Shown in pieces: positions 1 to 8,228 of a stretch of DNA of 64,000 nt. Source of the DNA: Methanosarcina mazei S-6 (GTDB taxonomy: Archaea > Halobacteriota > Methanosarcinia > Methanosarcinales > Methanosarcinaceae); NCBI RefSeq assembly GCF_000970205.1, contig NZ_CP009512.1, positions 1,612,001-1,676,000 on the forward strand, in the 5' to 3' direction. Below the pieces are notes generated by a model that saw nothing but the letters and a program-made list of their open reading frames with translations, made no database searches and was not told the origin of the DNA. The first letter of the stretch is position 1; each line of letters opens with the position of its first letter. A program made the translations under genes and the position numbers.

Positions 1-548
1 TGCAGAGCCTATTACTGCAGTGGAAACCAGGACTCTTCTGGTCATCCCGCCTGAGAGTTCATGAGGAAACATTCTTTCAACATCCGGTTTTAAGCCGTAT
101 CTCTGAAAGATTTCCCTCTGGAGCTTCTTCATCAATCCTGCTTTTTCTTCCTCCACACACCCTATTACCTGATCTGAAACCCTCATTAAAGGGTCCAGAT
201 AAGTTACGGATTGGGGAACCAGGGCTATTTCTTTACCCCTGATTTCTTCTTTCTTTTCCTGAGTAAGCTGCATGCCATTGTATTCAATTTTTCCATTAAG
301 TATCGCGTTAGGAGGCAAAATTCCTAAAATAGCATGGGCAAGAAGGCTTTTCCCGGAACCGCTTGATCCCACAACAGCCAGTATTTTTCCTCTATAAGCC
401 TCTATACTTAAATTGGAAATTACTTTTAGCTCGGTCTGTCTGAGCCCTGAGGTGTACTGGATAAAGGAGAGTGAGAGATCTTTTACTTTTAACAGGGCTT
501 CAGTTTTCCTGCTTTCTTCAGCATTATTCTTAGCTTTATTTTTCATGT
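1..548 (-). CDS. ABC transporter ATP-binding protein (DppD/NikD-like), partial
   Basis: Reads from ATG at 548 leftward past base 1, so only about 182 N-terminal residues are in the window. A polar start of about 18 residues precedes an ABC ATPase domain: Walker A GSSGSGKS at about residues 60-67, Q-loop in ALVPQS near 112, and signature LSGGM near 164-168. The Walker B region lies outside the window. It follows the permease gene ending at 582 by 33 nt on the same strand, so it is the energising subunit of the importer encoded at 1-6628; the second ATPase gene usual in these operons would lie off the left edge. The peptide/nickel ABC family is clear, the substrate is not. Confidence 0.9.
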
Positions 549-581
549 TCCCACCTTTAGATTGAAATTTTCACATACAAC

Positions 582-1439
582 TCATTCATGAGCAGTTTTC
601 GGATCAATTATTTTTCCCAGATTGTCTCCTATCATGTCAAATGCCAGAACCACAATCAGGAGTGATAACCCTGGGAAAAATGCAAGCCACCAGTATCCTG
701 CGGAAAGGTATTTCATAGACTCTGATAAAATGATACCAATTGCCGGTTCGTGAGGGGAAAGCCCAAATCCAAGGAATGTGACCGAAGCTTCGTGCAGAAT
801 AGCATGAGGAAACATCAAAATAGTGCCAAGCAATATCTGCGGAATTAAATGGGGTAGAATGTGTTTTGTGGCTATCCACCATTTTGATTTTCCAAGGTTT
901 TTCGAAATATGGATGTATTCCTGGGTCTTGAGCTGCTTGATCTCTGCTCTGACCACCCTTGTCAGGCTTGTCCAGTGCGTTAACGCAACACCCATAATGA
1001 CTCCATAAGCTCCTCCTCCGAGTCCTATGGAGATAAGAATTATCAAAAGAAGGTGAGGGATCGAAAGAAACAGGTCCACCAGCCAGGAAACAAAGGAATC
1101 TACAGCTTTCCCTGCACTTGATAGAAGGCCCAACACTACAGCCAGTACAGTACTGATTGTAGAAGCAAAAGCTCCGACCAGAATGCTTAAACCAAGCCCC
1201 TTGACGGTACGTATAAACATGTCCCTTCCCATCCAGTCTGTCCCAAACGGATGTTCAGCTGAAGGGTTAAGGTTTTTAGAGCCAAAATCGGTCTTCAAGG
1301 AATCTTCATCCATAGTGACACTTGAAACCACTATCGTAAGCAGCAAAAGTGATGTCAGACCTATAATCAGCAGGGTCTTCTGTCTCAGGTTCAGTCCCCG
1401 GAATACTCCTTTGTTAGCTGTTACAACAGCAGTGCTCAT
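582..1439 (-). CDS. ABC transporter permease (DppC/NikC-like)
   Basis: 285 residues, full length for the family. A first membrane segment near residues 22-43 is followed by the motif FGTDWMGRDMF, typical of DppC/NikC permeases, then about five more membrane segments. The EAA loop that docks the ATPase is visible near RAEIKQLKTQEYIHISKNLG. A GAGG-rich ribosome binding site lies just before the ATG. It sits 22 nt downstream of the DppB-like permease gene and 33 nt upstream of the ATPase gene, so the three are cotranscribed. It forms the membrane channel with the 1462-2454 product. Peptide versus metal-chelate substrate cannot be told from sequence alone. Confidence 0.92.
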   Translation of the reverse strand: MSTAVVTANKGVFRGLNLRQKTLLIIGLTSLLLLTIVVSSVTMDEDSLKTDFGSKNLNPSAEHPFGTDWMGRDMFIRTVKGLGLSILVGAFASTISTVLAVVLGLLSSAGKAVDSFVSWLVDLFLSIPHLLLIILISIGLGGGAYGVIMGVALTHWTSLTRVVRAEIKQLKTQEYIHISKNLGKSKWWIATKHILPHLIPQILLGTILMFPHAILHEASVTFLGFGLSPHEPAIGIILSESMKYLSAGYWWLAFFPGLSLLIVVLAFDMIGDNLGKIIDPKTAHE

Positions 1440-1461
1440 AATCCAGCCTCCTCTATAATGT

Positions 1462-2454
1462 TCATACTGTTGCCTCCTGCTGTTTTATTCTGGGGTCAAC
1501 GAATTCGTAAATAGTGTCAGCAATCAGGTTTCCGCAAAAGACAAATATAGCACTGAAAATGACTACCCCTAAAAGCAGAGGCACATCAGATCTCAACCCT
1601 GCTGCTACTGCTGCCTGTCCGATTCCAGGATAGGAGAATACCTGCTCAACAAGAACTGCTCCTCCGAACAATTCGCTGAACCCTAAAAATTGCAGAGTAA
1701 TTGCAGGAAGTGCAACGTTTCTTATCCCATGTCTTAATACCAGGTCCAGCCCTTTTTCACCTCTTGCTTTTGCGAATAACACATAATCGCTGGAAAGAAC
1801 TTCGATTAGTTTTTCCCGGGTAAACATTGCAATCTGGGCTACTCCCAGTAAACTCAGGGTCAATGCAGGGAGAATTAAATGCTGTATCCGGTCAAAAAAA
1901 GTTACATTTTCAGCCGTAACCCCTATGGGTACACTCAGGCCTATCGGGAACCACCCCAGACTTACAGAAAATACCATTAGCAGAACCAGTGCCAGCCAGA
2001 ATGTCGGGGTGGCTGCCAGCACGTAACAGTAAGTTTTTATTGCTCTGTCAATCCATGTGCCCTTATTCATTCCTGCCACTATGCCCAGGATGAAGCCCAG
2101 CACTCCTGAAAACAGCCATGAAGTTGCCATAAGGACAAAAGAGGCCATAGCTCTTTCTTTAATCACATCGGCAACAGGCATCCGGTAAATCAATGATACC
2201 CCAAAATCCCCTTTGAGAATATTTCCTGCCCAGTTCAGGAATTTTTCCTGCGGAGGAGTATTGACTCCCCAATATTCTTCAAGTTTGGCTTTATGCTCTT
2301 CACTGACTGTCATTTCTCCTATATAGGCTCTAACAGGGTCTATGGGCGAGTATTGAATAAGCATGAAACTTACAAAACAAACTACAGCAAGAAGACTTAC
2401 CAGCCTGAGTATTTTTTTTCCTGCAAAACTCGCTATTTTTTCGGTATCCGGCAC
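1462..2454 (-). CDS. ABC transporter permease (DppB/NikB-like)
   Basis: 330 residues with six predicted membrane segments. The N-terminal helix is followed by the periplasmic-side region with WGVNTPPQEKFLNW and GDFGVSL, characteristic of the DppB/OppB/NikB family. The cytoplasmic EAA loop is near SSDYVLFAKARGEKGLDLV. It is the partner permease of the 582-1439 product. A 333-nt gap carrying two inverted repeats separates it from the substrate-binding protein gene upstream, so permease and ATPase expression may be lower than that of the binding proteins. The assignment to this permease class is firm; the cargo is unknown. Confidence 0.92.
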   Translation of the reverse strand: MPDTEKIASFAGKKILRLVSLLAVVCFVSFMLIQYSPIDPVRAYIGEMTVSEEHKAKLEEYWGVNTPPQEKFLNWAGNILKGDFGVSLIYRMPVADVIKERAMASFVLMATSWLFSGVLGFILGIVAGMNKGTWIDRAIKTYCYVLAATPTFWLALVLLMVFSVSLGWFPIGLSVPIGVTAENVTFFDRIQHLILPALTLSLLGVAQIAMFTREKLIEVLSSDYVLFAKARGEKGLDLVLRHGIRNVALPAITLQFLGFSELFGGAVLVEQVFSYPGIGQAAVAAGLRSDVPLLLGVVIFSAIFVFCGNLIADTIYEFVDPRIKQQEATV

Positions 2455-2642
2455 ACTCTTCCCTCATTATTGTTACTTGATAATAAACTTACTTCAGGAT
2501 TATTGCAATATTTGTTATTATTTCAATTAATATTCTTATCCATAGGTTGAAATAGATTCTCCAGGTATCTTACATTTGTACTCTCAGTTATGGCTGTAAA
2601 TAAAAAACGCACATGATATTCTTCGAATAACATGCCCATAAA

Positions 2643-2729
2643 ATGAAAGTACTTGAGAGCACTTTCATGCCAAATAAAAAGGGGGATTCAAAGCGCAGTT
2701 TATTAAAGTGGCAGAATCTCTCACTTTAA
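2643..2729. other. Two stem-loops between binding-protein and permease genes
   Basis: Two perfect 8-bp inverted repeats lie in the gap between the SBP stop and the permease start: ATGAAAGT / ACTTTCAT (2643-2650 and 2661-2668, 10-nt loop) and TTAAAGTG / CACTTTAA (2703-2710 and 2722-2729, 11-nt loop). Hairpins after the binding-protein gene are common in ABC operons, where they stabilise the upstream mRNA or reduce readthrough. That role is inferred. Confidence 0.5.
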
Positions 2730-2787
2730 TCAGCATTTATTTCTAATCGCCATTTGCTTTGAACCATTTCTCTTTTTTTAGTATCAC

Positions 2788-4467
2788 TCATTTCTGAGCT
2801 GTATCTGTTGCACTTGTCCTTGTCCACTCGTAGATGTTTCCTAAAATATCTGACCCGGCATTTTTCTCCGGGGTTCCCATATCTATGGTTTCATCCACCG
2901 CGTAGAGATAGTCCATTGTTACAAGCCACAGCCATGTTGCATCCGCGGAAGGCCCAAAACCGGTATTTCCATCGTATGCAGCTAACTTCCAGTTTTCAAT
3001 AGCCTGTTCCTGGTCTGAAGTTCTCAAGGCTGTTTCCAGATACCCGTCCACAAAAGGGTTGCTGTAAAGGCCAGGGTTTCTGTATGTATCATCGGCTTCT
3101 TTAGTATGGTATTGCTGGTACAGATTGAAAGTATCTATACTGCTGTAGGCGTATAAAACCGCTGAACTGTACTGGTTTGCGTATATTTCATCCCAGTTTG
3201 TGCCGACAAGGTTTATTTTTATACCTAATTTTTTTGCCTGCTCGCTTACGGCTACTGAAAGAGCCTGCCTTGTCTGGTCAGAGGAAGAGTAATACAGTTT
3301 AAATTCTGCTTTAGTTCCGTCTTTTTCCCGGATTCCGTCGCCGTCTGTATCTTTCCAGCCTGCATCTTCAAGTATTTTTATAGCTTCTTCAGGTTTTGAG
3401 TCTTTTATCCTGGCTTCGGGGTTTCCAAATGTTCTCTGGTCTACTCCGGTGTATTCCACATCCCCTTTTCCGTATATTACTCCGTCAAGTATGGCTTTTC
3501 TGTCAATTCCCGTGTTCAAAGCTTTCCGGACTGCGATATCTGCAGTTACATTGTTGCCGATCGTGTCTCCAGTAAGGCTTTTTTTGCCGGTATTGTTCTG
3601 CATGGGGAAAGAAACTCCGAATGCCCTTGAGGAAGGAAGCGAGATTATATCATAGCCGTTTATGGACTGGTTTGCATGGGTAATATCGATTTCAGCTATG
3701 TCAACATTGCCGGACTTTGCAGCTGCAAATGCAGTATCCTTGTCCAGGAATAACATGGTTATTTTTTTGAAGTACGGCTTCTGTCCATAGTAATTGTCAT
3801 TAAGTTCAAAGATCGCCTGCTGACCTTTGTCCCACTGTACCAGTTTGTACGGGCCTGAACCGATCGGGCTGGCTCCATAGGTTTCTTTTTTATAGGCATG
3901 CTCAGGCACAATCCCAACATACCTGAGTCTCCATATGAAACTGGACTGGGGCTCTTTTAAATTGAATTCAACAGCCGTATCATTTACTGCCCTGGCATTT
4001 TCAAGGTTACTCATGTCGAGTTCGGAATTACTTCCAATTGCAGTATTGAATGTAAATGCAACGTCTTCAGCTGTTAGCTTCTCTCCATCCGTGAATTTGA
4101 CATCATCTCTTACATTTACAGTCCATGTCTTCCCGTCAGGACTGGCAGAATAACCTGTAGCAAGGTCATTTATGATACCGCCTTCATCATCTGTTTTGAA
4201 GAGGGTGCTCTGTATTAATGGCTCAAAATTCACATGACCGCATCCCCATCCGAGAAGAGGGTCAAACCCTGTTTCCGGTTCTCCTGTATGTGAATACACA
4301 TTTACTACCAGTTCATCGGAAGCCCTGGAAGTCGAGCTGGCTGATACAGAACCTGACTCTGAGCCTGATGCAGAACCCAGTTCGGAATCATCCGTTGGGC
4401 TGGATACGCAGCCGGACATGGAAGTGATAATACCAATAATTGCTATAATTACGATTAATGTCCCCAC
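2788..4467 (-). CDS. ABC transporter substrate-binding lipoprotein (SBP family 5)
   Basis: 559 residues. A hydrophobic signal segment (residues 2-19) ends in a lipobox-like MSGC, so Cys20 is probably lipid-anchored; a Ser/Gly/Glu-rich linker follows. The rest matches family 5 extracellular solute-binding proteins (DppA/OppA/NikA): GWTVNV-like strand, DDVKFTDGEKLTAEDVAFTF, and GSGPYKLVQWDKG. It is a close paralog of the adjacent 4946-6628 product, sharing long stretches such as GSGPYK.VQWDKGQQ and TAFAAAK, so the pair arose by tandem duplication. It should capture the ligand outside the cell and deliver it to the permeases encoded at 582-2454. Nickel chelates or short peptides are both plausible ligands. 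Confidence 0.9.
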   Translation of the reverse strand: MGTLIVIIAIIGIITSMSGCVSSPTDDSELGSASGSESGSVSASSTSRASDELVVNVYSHTGEPETGFDPLLGWGCGHVNFEPLIQSTLFKTDDEGGIINDLATGYSASPDGKTWTVNVRDDVKFTDGEKLTAEDVAFTFNTAIGSNSELDMSNLENARAVNDTAVEFNLKEPQSSFIWRLRYVGIVPEHAYKKETYGASPIGSGPYKLVQWDKGQQAIFELNDNYYGQKPYFKKITMLFLDKDTAFAAAKSGNVDIAEIDITHANQSINGYDIISLPSSRAFGVSFPMQNNTGKKSLTGDTIGNNVTADIAVRKALNTGIDRKAILDGVIYGKGDVEYTGVDQRTFGNPEARIKDSKPEEAIKILEDAGWKDTDGDGIREKDGTKAEFKLYYSSSDQTRQALSVAVSEQAKKLGIKINLVGTNWDEIYANQYSSAVLYAYSSIDTFNLYQQYHTKEADDTYRNPGLYSNPFVDGYLETALRTSDQEQAIENWKLAAYDGNTGFGPSADATWLWLVTMDYLYAVDETIDMGTPEKNAGSDILGNIYEWTRTSATDTAQK

Positions 4468-4720
4468 AGACAGATGTTGCTGGTTTTTCTTGATCGGAAC
4501 TCCTCCTGATATATTAGTATCCTGAATACTCTCGACTGAAACTCATAGCGGTTTTCTATGAATCTTTATTGAAATAACGAGAGTTTTTTGAATAATATTT
4601 GTACAGGAAATCTGTAGAAGTGTTACTTTTTCTTAAAGTAATGTTAAATGGAACTAAAACCAATTTTTTCTATAAGTACTTTACCATAAATATGTAATAT
4701 TTAATCTAAATTTTAGAAAA

Positions 4721-4740
4721 TTTAGTAACACTAAATATAA
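4721..4740 (-). promoter_or_regulatory. Upstream element shared by both SBP genes, copy 1
   Basis: The stretch AGTAACACTAAATATAAATT, about 255 bp upstream of the SBP start at 4467, is nearly identical to GTAATACTAAATATGAATTT at 6849-6868, about 220 bp upstream of the paralogous SBP start. The rest of the gap 4468-4945 is AT-rich and has no gene. The element is either a shared regulatory site or a relic of the gene duplication. Confidence 0.35.
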
Positions 4741-4945
4741 ATTCTTAATTCTTGCTGAGTTTTTTGGTAAGTATTCTATGAATAAAAAATATAATTTTTT
4801 ATTATCAAAAGCAGGGAGTATCGACAGTTTAATTTTTATCTCAGTATTAAACGATTTTGATCCTGTCTATTGAATGAAGATAGTCTCCCCGAATAACCTG
4901 TAAAAATAAGAGGATTTGAGTGAATACTCAAATCCCTGTTTAATC

Positions 4946-6628
4946 TCATGCACGTTTCCATTCCAGAATGCTGCCAAAGATATCTGCCCCATGGGGCTGT
5001 ATTTTTGGAGTTCCGATATCAAGGTCTTCATCCATTATGTAGACATAATTAATGGTCGCCATCCACATCCAGGAAGCGTCCCCTTCTGCGGAGAATCCTG
5101 TTGTCCCGTCCCATGCAGCCAGCTGCCAGTTTTTGTTGGCTGTTTCCTGGTCAGGACTGGTTATGGCTGTTCTCAGGTAATTGTCCACAGCAGGATTGTT
5201 GTACATTATTACGTTGTTACGGGTTGAAGGATCGTAGCTCTTGCTGTAGTATCTTAAGTATATGTCAGTCGGATCCAGTGATCCGTAACCCCAGACATTT
5301 GGAGTCGAATAGCAAAGGGTGTAAATTTCATCCCAGCTCTTACCTTCAACTTTAATATTTATACCCAGTTTTTTAGCTTCTTCACTCATTGAAACCGCCA
5401 ATGCCTGTCTTTCCTGGGCATTTGCAGGATATAAAAGGGTAAATTCGGCTTTCAGGCCTTTTTTCTCAACAATGCCGTCTCCGTCAGTATCAGTCCAGCC
5501 GCCTTCGGCAAGGATTTTCTTTGCTCCTTCTATATCTCCGTCTTCGAAAATGGCTTCCTTATTTCCCCAGGGCAGTTTGTCCACGCCTGTGAATTCTTCT
5601 TTTCCCTGTCCGTTCAAGGCACCGTCAACCAGTGTCTGCCTGTCTATCCCGATGTTCAGAGCTTTTCTTATTGCAGGATCAGAAGTCACGTTGTTTCCAA
5701 TTACATAGCCGTTTTCGGTTTTTTCTCCAGTATTCGGATTCATCGGGAAACTTATTCCACGGGCATCAATAGAGTCGAGAGAAACTATTTTCATTCCATC
5801 GACTGTTTGATAGGCATAAGATGACGGAATTTCAGCAAGGTCAACCTGTCCGGCTTTTGCTGCTGCAAAAGCAGAGTCTGATCCCATAAAGAGCATTGTT
5901 AATTTTTTAAAGTACGGCTCCTGTCCGTAATAATCCTGATTTGCTTCAAAGATTACCTGCTGCCCTTTGTCCCACTGCACAAACTTATATGGGCCCGAAC
6001 CTATCGGACTGGACCCGTATGTTTCAGCATTGTAAGCATGTTCGGGGACAATGCCAAGAGCTACCAGTTTATTGATAAAGGTAGACTGAGGGTCGTTCAT
6101 CTCAAATTCAACTGTATAATCATCGGTTGCTGTCGCCTTTTCCAGCATGGATAAATCTATGCTCCCACCTGCATTTGCTGCCGTGTTAAATGTGAATGCC
6201 ACATCTTCGGCTGTTAAAGGCATTCCGTCATGGAACTTAACGTCATCCCTTATTGTAACGGTCCACTTCAGTCCATCGCTGCTGACAGTATAATTTGCAG
6301 CCAGGTCATTAATCAGGCGTGCCTCGCTGTCCCTTTTGAAAAGAGTACTCTGGACAAGAGGTTCCCTGCTGTTACCCCATCCGGTAATCGGGTTAAAGCC
6401 GGTTTCCGGCTCTCCTCCATGGGTCCCTACGGCTGCAACCAGTTCATCAGACCCTGGAGAGCTCAGTTCTTCAGATCCCTGGAGCGCCGTTTCCCCGGCA
6501 ACCTGGGAAGTCTGTTCTGTGGGTTCCGAATCTGCTGCAGGGCTGGACATAGAGCTGACAATAATGGCAGCTGCTATAACTATGATTATTGAGCCTATGA
6601 GCAAATACTGCTGATTTTTCTTAATCAA
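4946..6628 (-). CDS. ABC transporter substrate-binding protein (SBP family 5)
   Basis: 560 residues, tandem paralog of the 2788-4467 product. An N-terminal hydrophobic segment (about residues 10-27, IGSIIIVIAAAIIVSS) serves as signal or anchor, but unlike its neighbour there is no lipobox cysteine (SSMSSPAADS), so it is probably held by an uncleaved helix or released. Family 5 features are clear: DDVKFHDGMPLTAEDVAFTF, GSGPYKFVQWDKG and the C-terminal lobe. It is the first gene of the importer operon, preceded by a good ribosome binding site (AGGAG on the minus strand) and an AT-rich 600-bp upstream region with repeated TGTAATACT motifs. Divergence from its paralog suggests a second ligand for the same permease. 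Confidence 0.9.
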   Translation of the reverse strand: MIKKNQQYLLIGSIIIVIAAAIIVSSMSSPAADSEPTEQTSQVAGETALQGSEELSSPGSDELVAAVGTHGGEPETGFNPITGWGNSREPLVQSTLFKRDSEARLINDLAANYTVSSDGLKWTVTIRDDVKFHDGMPLTAEDVAFTFNTAANAGGSIDLSMLEKATATDDYTVEFEMNDPQSTFINKLVALGIVPEHAYNAETYGSSPIGSGPYKFVQWDKGQQVIFEANQDYYGQEPYFKKLTMLFMGSDSAFAAAKAGQVDLAEIPSSYAYQTVDGMKIVSLDSIDARGISFPMNPNTGEKTENGYVIGNNVTSDPAIRKALNIGIDRQTLVDGALNGQGKEEFTGVDKLPWGNKEAIFEDGDIEGAKKILAEGGWTDTDGDGIVEKKGLKAEFTLLYPANAQERQALAVSMSEEAKKLGINIKVEGKSWDEIYTLCYSTPNVWGYGSLDPTDIYLRYYSKSYDPSTRNNVIMYNNPAVDNYLRTAITSPDQETANKNWQLAAWDGTTGFSAEGDASWMWMATINYVYIMDEDLDIGTPKIQPHGADIFGSILEWKRA

Positions 6629-6707
6629 AACTCCTCCTTGTTTTTTATTAAAATCTGGAATTACTTTACAATACTCCTTAACCTGTATTTTTCCCGATTG
6701 TGAAATG

Positions 6708-6868
6708 TTTAATACTACCTTGCATTAAACAATTATAATTATGTAATACTTTTTTAAAGATTTTTAAGACAAACTGAATTAAAACATTTTTGTATATATA
6801 CTTTCCTAAATGAATGTAATACTAAAATGTATACTTTATTTCTAAGTGTAATACTAAATATGAATTTT
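6708..6868 (-). promoter_or_regulatory. Repeated TGTAATACT motifs upstream of the importer operon
   Basis: Direct repeats of (T)GTAATACT or a close variant start at 6708 (TTTAATACT), 6742, 6815 and 6847. They form two pairs spaced 34 and 32 bp, about three helical turns. They lie 80-230 bp before the first SBP start. The last overlaps the element shared with 4721-4740. This is a candidate operator array; the regulator is unknown. The remainder of 6629-7243 holds no convincing gene. Confidence 0.35.
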
Positions 6869-7116
6869 TACTCAAATGTGGGTTTTTATCATCTACAGTA
6901 ATAGGTTGTTGAAAATGAGTCAAAAATTTGAGAATTCAAAGGATCAGAATTTAAAAGTCTAAATTTTAAAATTCAAGGATTTAAAGTATTAAGGTTGAAA
7001 TTCAGGAGCCTGAGACCTCAAAATCAAAATCAAAATCTTAAACTCAAAGTCTCAAAACGCCAGAAAGTGCCATTTATATAGCAGTATCATGTTTTTACAC
7101 TGGATAGAAAAAAATA

Positions 7117-7216
7117 ATGAAAAAAATTTTAGTGGAAAAATTTTAGTGGAAAAATTGTAATGGAAAAATTGTAATGGAAAAATTGTAATGGAAAAATTGT
7201 AATGAAAAAATTGTAA
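7117..7216. repeat. 14-bp tandem repeat upstream of the GNAT gene
   Basis: About seven copies of a 14-bp unit, GTAATGGAAAAATT with AGTGGAAAAATTTT variants at the left, end about 28 bp before the acetyltransferase start. Copies are near-identical, so the expansion is recent. It lies in the 5' flank, where copy number could affect promoter spacing. Confidence 0.85.
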
Positions 7217-7243
7217 AGTCATTAAATATTTCGTGGAGCATAT

Positions 7244-8020
7244 ATGCCTGATATAGAAATAATAGACCTTAATCCTGAAAACATTGCTGACTACGGGGTT
7301 TGCGGATACAAAGATTTTAAAAAACACCTTGAGTTAAGAAGGAAAATCGACTGGTTTAAGGAATATTATTCTAAAGGGCTCAGGATAAAAGTAATTTTTT
7401 CAAGAGAAGGCGGTTATCAGGGCATGCTTGAATACATTCCAGGAAAATATGCACACCGCCCGGTAGATGCAGAAGGATATATGTTTATCCATTGTATTTT
7501 TGTCGGATTCAAAAACGAGTTTAAAGGGAAAGGCTATGCTTCTTCTTTGATTGAAGAGTGCATTAAGGATGCAAAAGAAGCAAACATGCAGGGCGTTGCG
7601 GTTGTTACAAGAAACGGCTCATTTATGGCTAAAAAAGATATTTTCTTAAAAAAAGGATTTGTACCTGTTGATGAGGTTGAACCTGATTTTGAATTACTGG
7701 TTTTAAAATTCAACCCGGGAGCCGACGATCCGAAATTTAAAAATATATCGCTGGACACGGAGAAATATGGAGAAGGCCTGACTGTTATCCGTTCAGCCCA
7801 GTGCCCATACTCAGTAAAAAACGTGGATGCTATTTTGAAAACTGCAAGGGAGAAATTGAAAATAAAGGCTAACCTGATTGACCTTGAGAGTTCAGATGAG
7901 GCTCAGCATGTGCCCTGTGCTTTCGGGACCTTCTGTATTATTTATAATGGCAAGGTTATCAGTCATCATCCAATCAGTAATACAAGATTTGAAAACATTA
8001 TGAAAAAAATAATTCAATAG
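7244..8020 (+). CDS. GNAT-family N-acetyltransferase with C-terminal YoaP-like domain
   Basis: 258 residues. Residues about 60-145 hold a GNAT fold with the acetyl-CoA loop region FKGKGYASSLIEECIKDA, followed by GVAVVTRNGSFMAKKDIFLKKGF. The C-terminal part, about 165-255 (RSAQCPYSVKNVDAI, then IDLESSDEAQHVPCAFGTFCIIYNGKVISHHPIS), matches the thioredoxin-like YoaP domain often fused to such enzymes, including Cys residues at CPYS and VPCAFGTFC. It would acetylate an unknown amine. The ATG follows GTGGAG at a good distance. It is next to the CRISPR leader, but nothing in the sequence links it to CRISPR function. Confidence 0.85.
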   Translation: MPDIEIIDLNPENIADYGVCGYKDFKKHLELRRKIDWFKEYYSKGLRIKVIFSREGGYQGMLEYIPGKYAHRPVDAEGYMFIHCIFVGFKNEFKGKGYASSLIEECIKDAKEANMQGVAVVTRNGSFMAKKDIFLKKGFVPVDEVEPDFELLVLKFNPGADDPKFKNISLDTEKYGEGLTVIRSAQCPYSVKNVDAILKTAREKLKIKANLIDLESSDEAQHVPCAFGTFCIIYNGKVISHHPISNTRFENIMKKIIQ

Positions 8021-8228
8021 TCAATACCAGATTTCAAAACCCGTCCACAGATTTAAAAACAAAAGTTTAATAGAAAGAAAAGCATATTTTGAGATGTTTC
8101 CAAACCACTAAAAAACCCTTTTTTTCTTGTATTTATAAAGGGTTTGATAATTTTCCAGCAAGAATTTTAGCCCCGAAAAAGGGGATATTTCCCGCCTTTT
8201 CTGGCCATATAACGGAAATTTTTGCCCT
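8021..8228 (+). promoter_or_regulatory. CRISPR leader (also 3' flank of the GNAT gene)
   Basis: AT-rich 208 bp between the acetyltransferase stop and the first repeat. It has a 9-bp inverted repeat AAACCCTTT / AAAGGGTTT (8113-8121, 8137-8145), whose T-run may also end the upstream gene, and a CCCC / GGGG hairpin at 8171-8184. The leader is placed here because the conserved repeat end ATTGAAAC (the crRNA 5' handle) fixes transcription as rightward and the degenerate repeat is at the far end. Confidence 0.7.
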
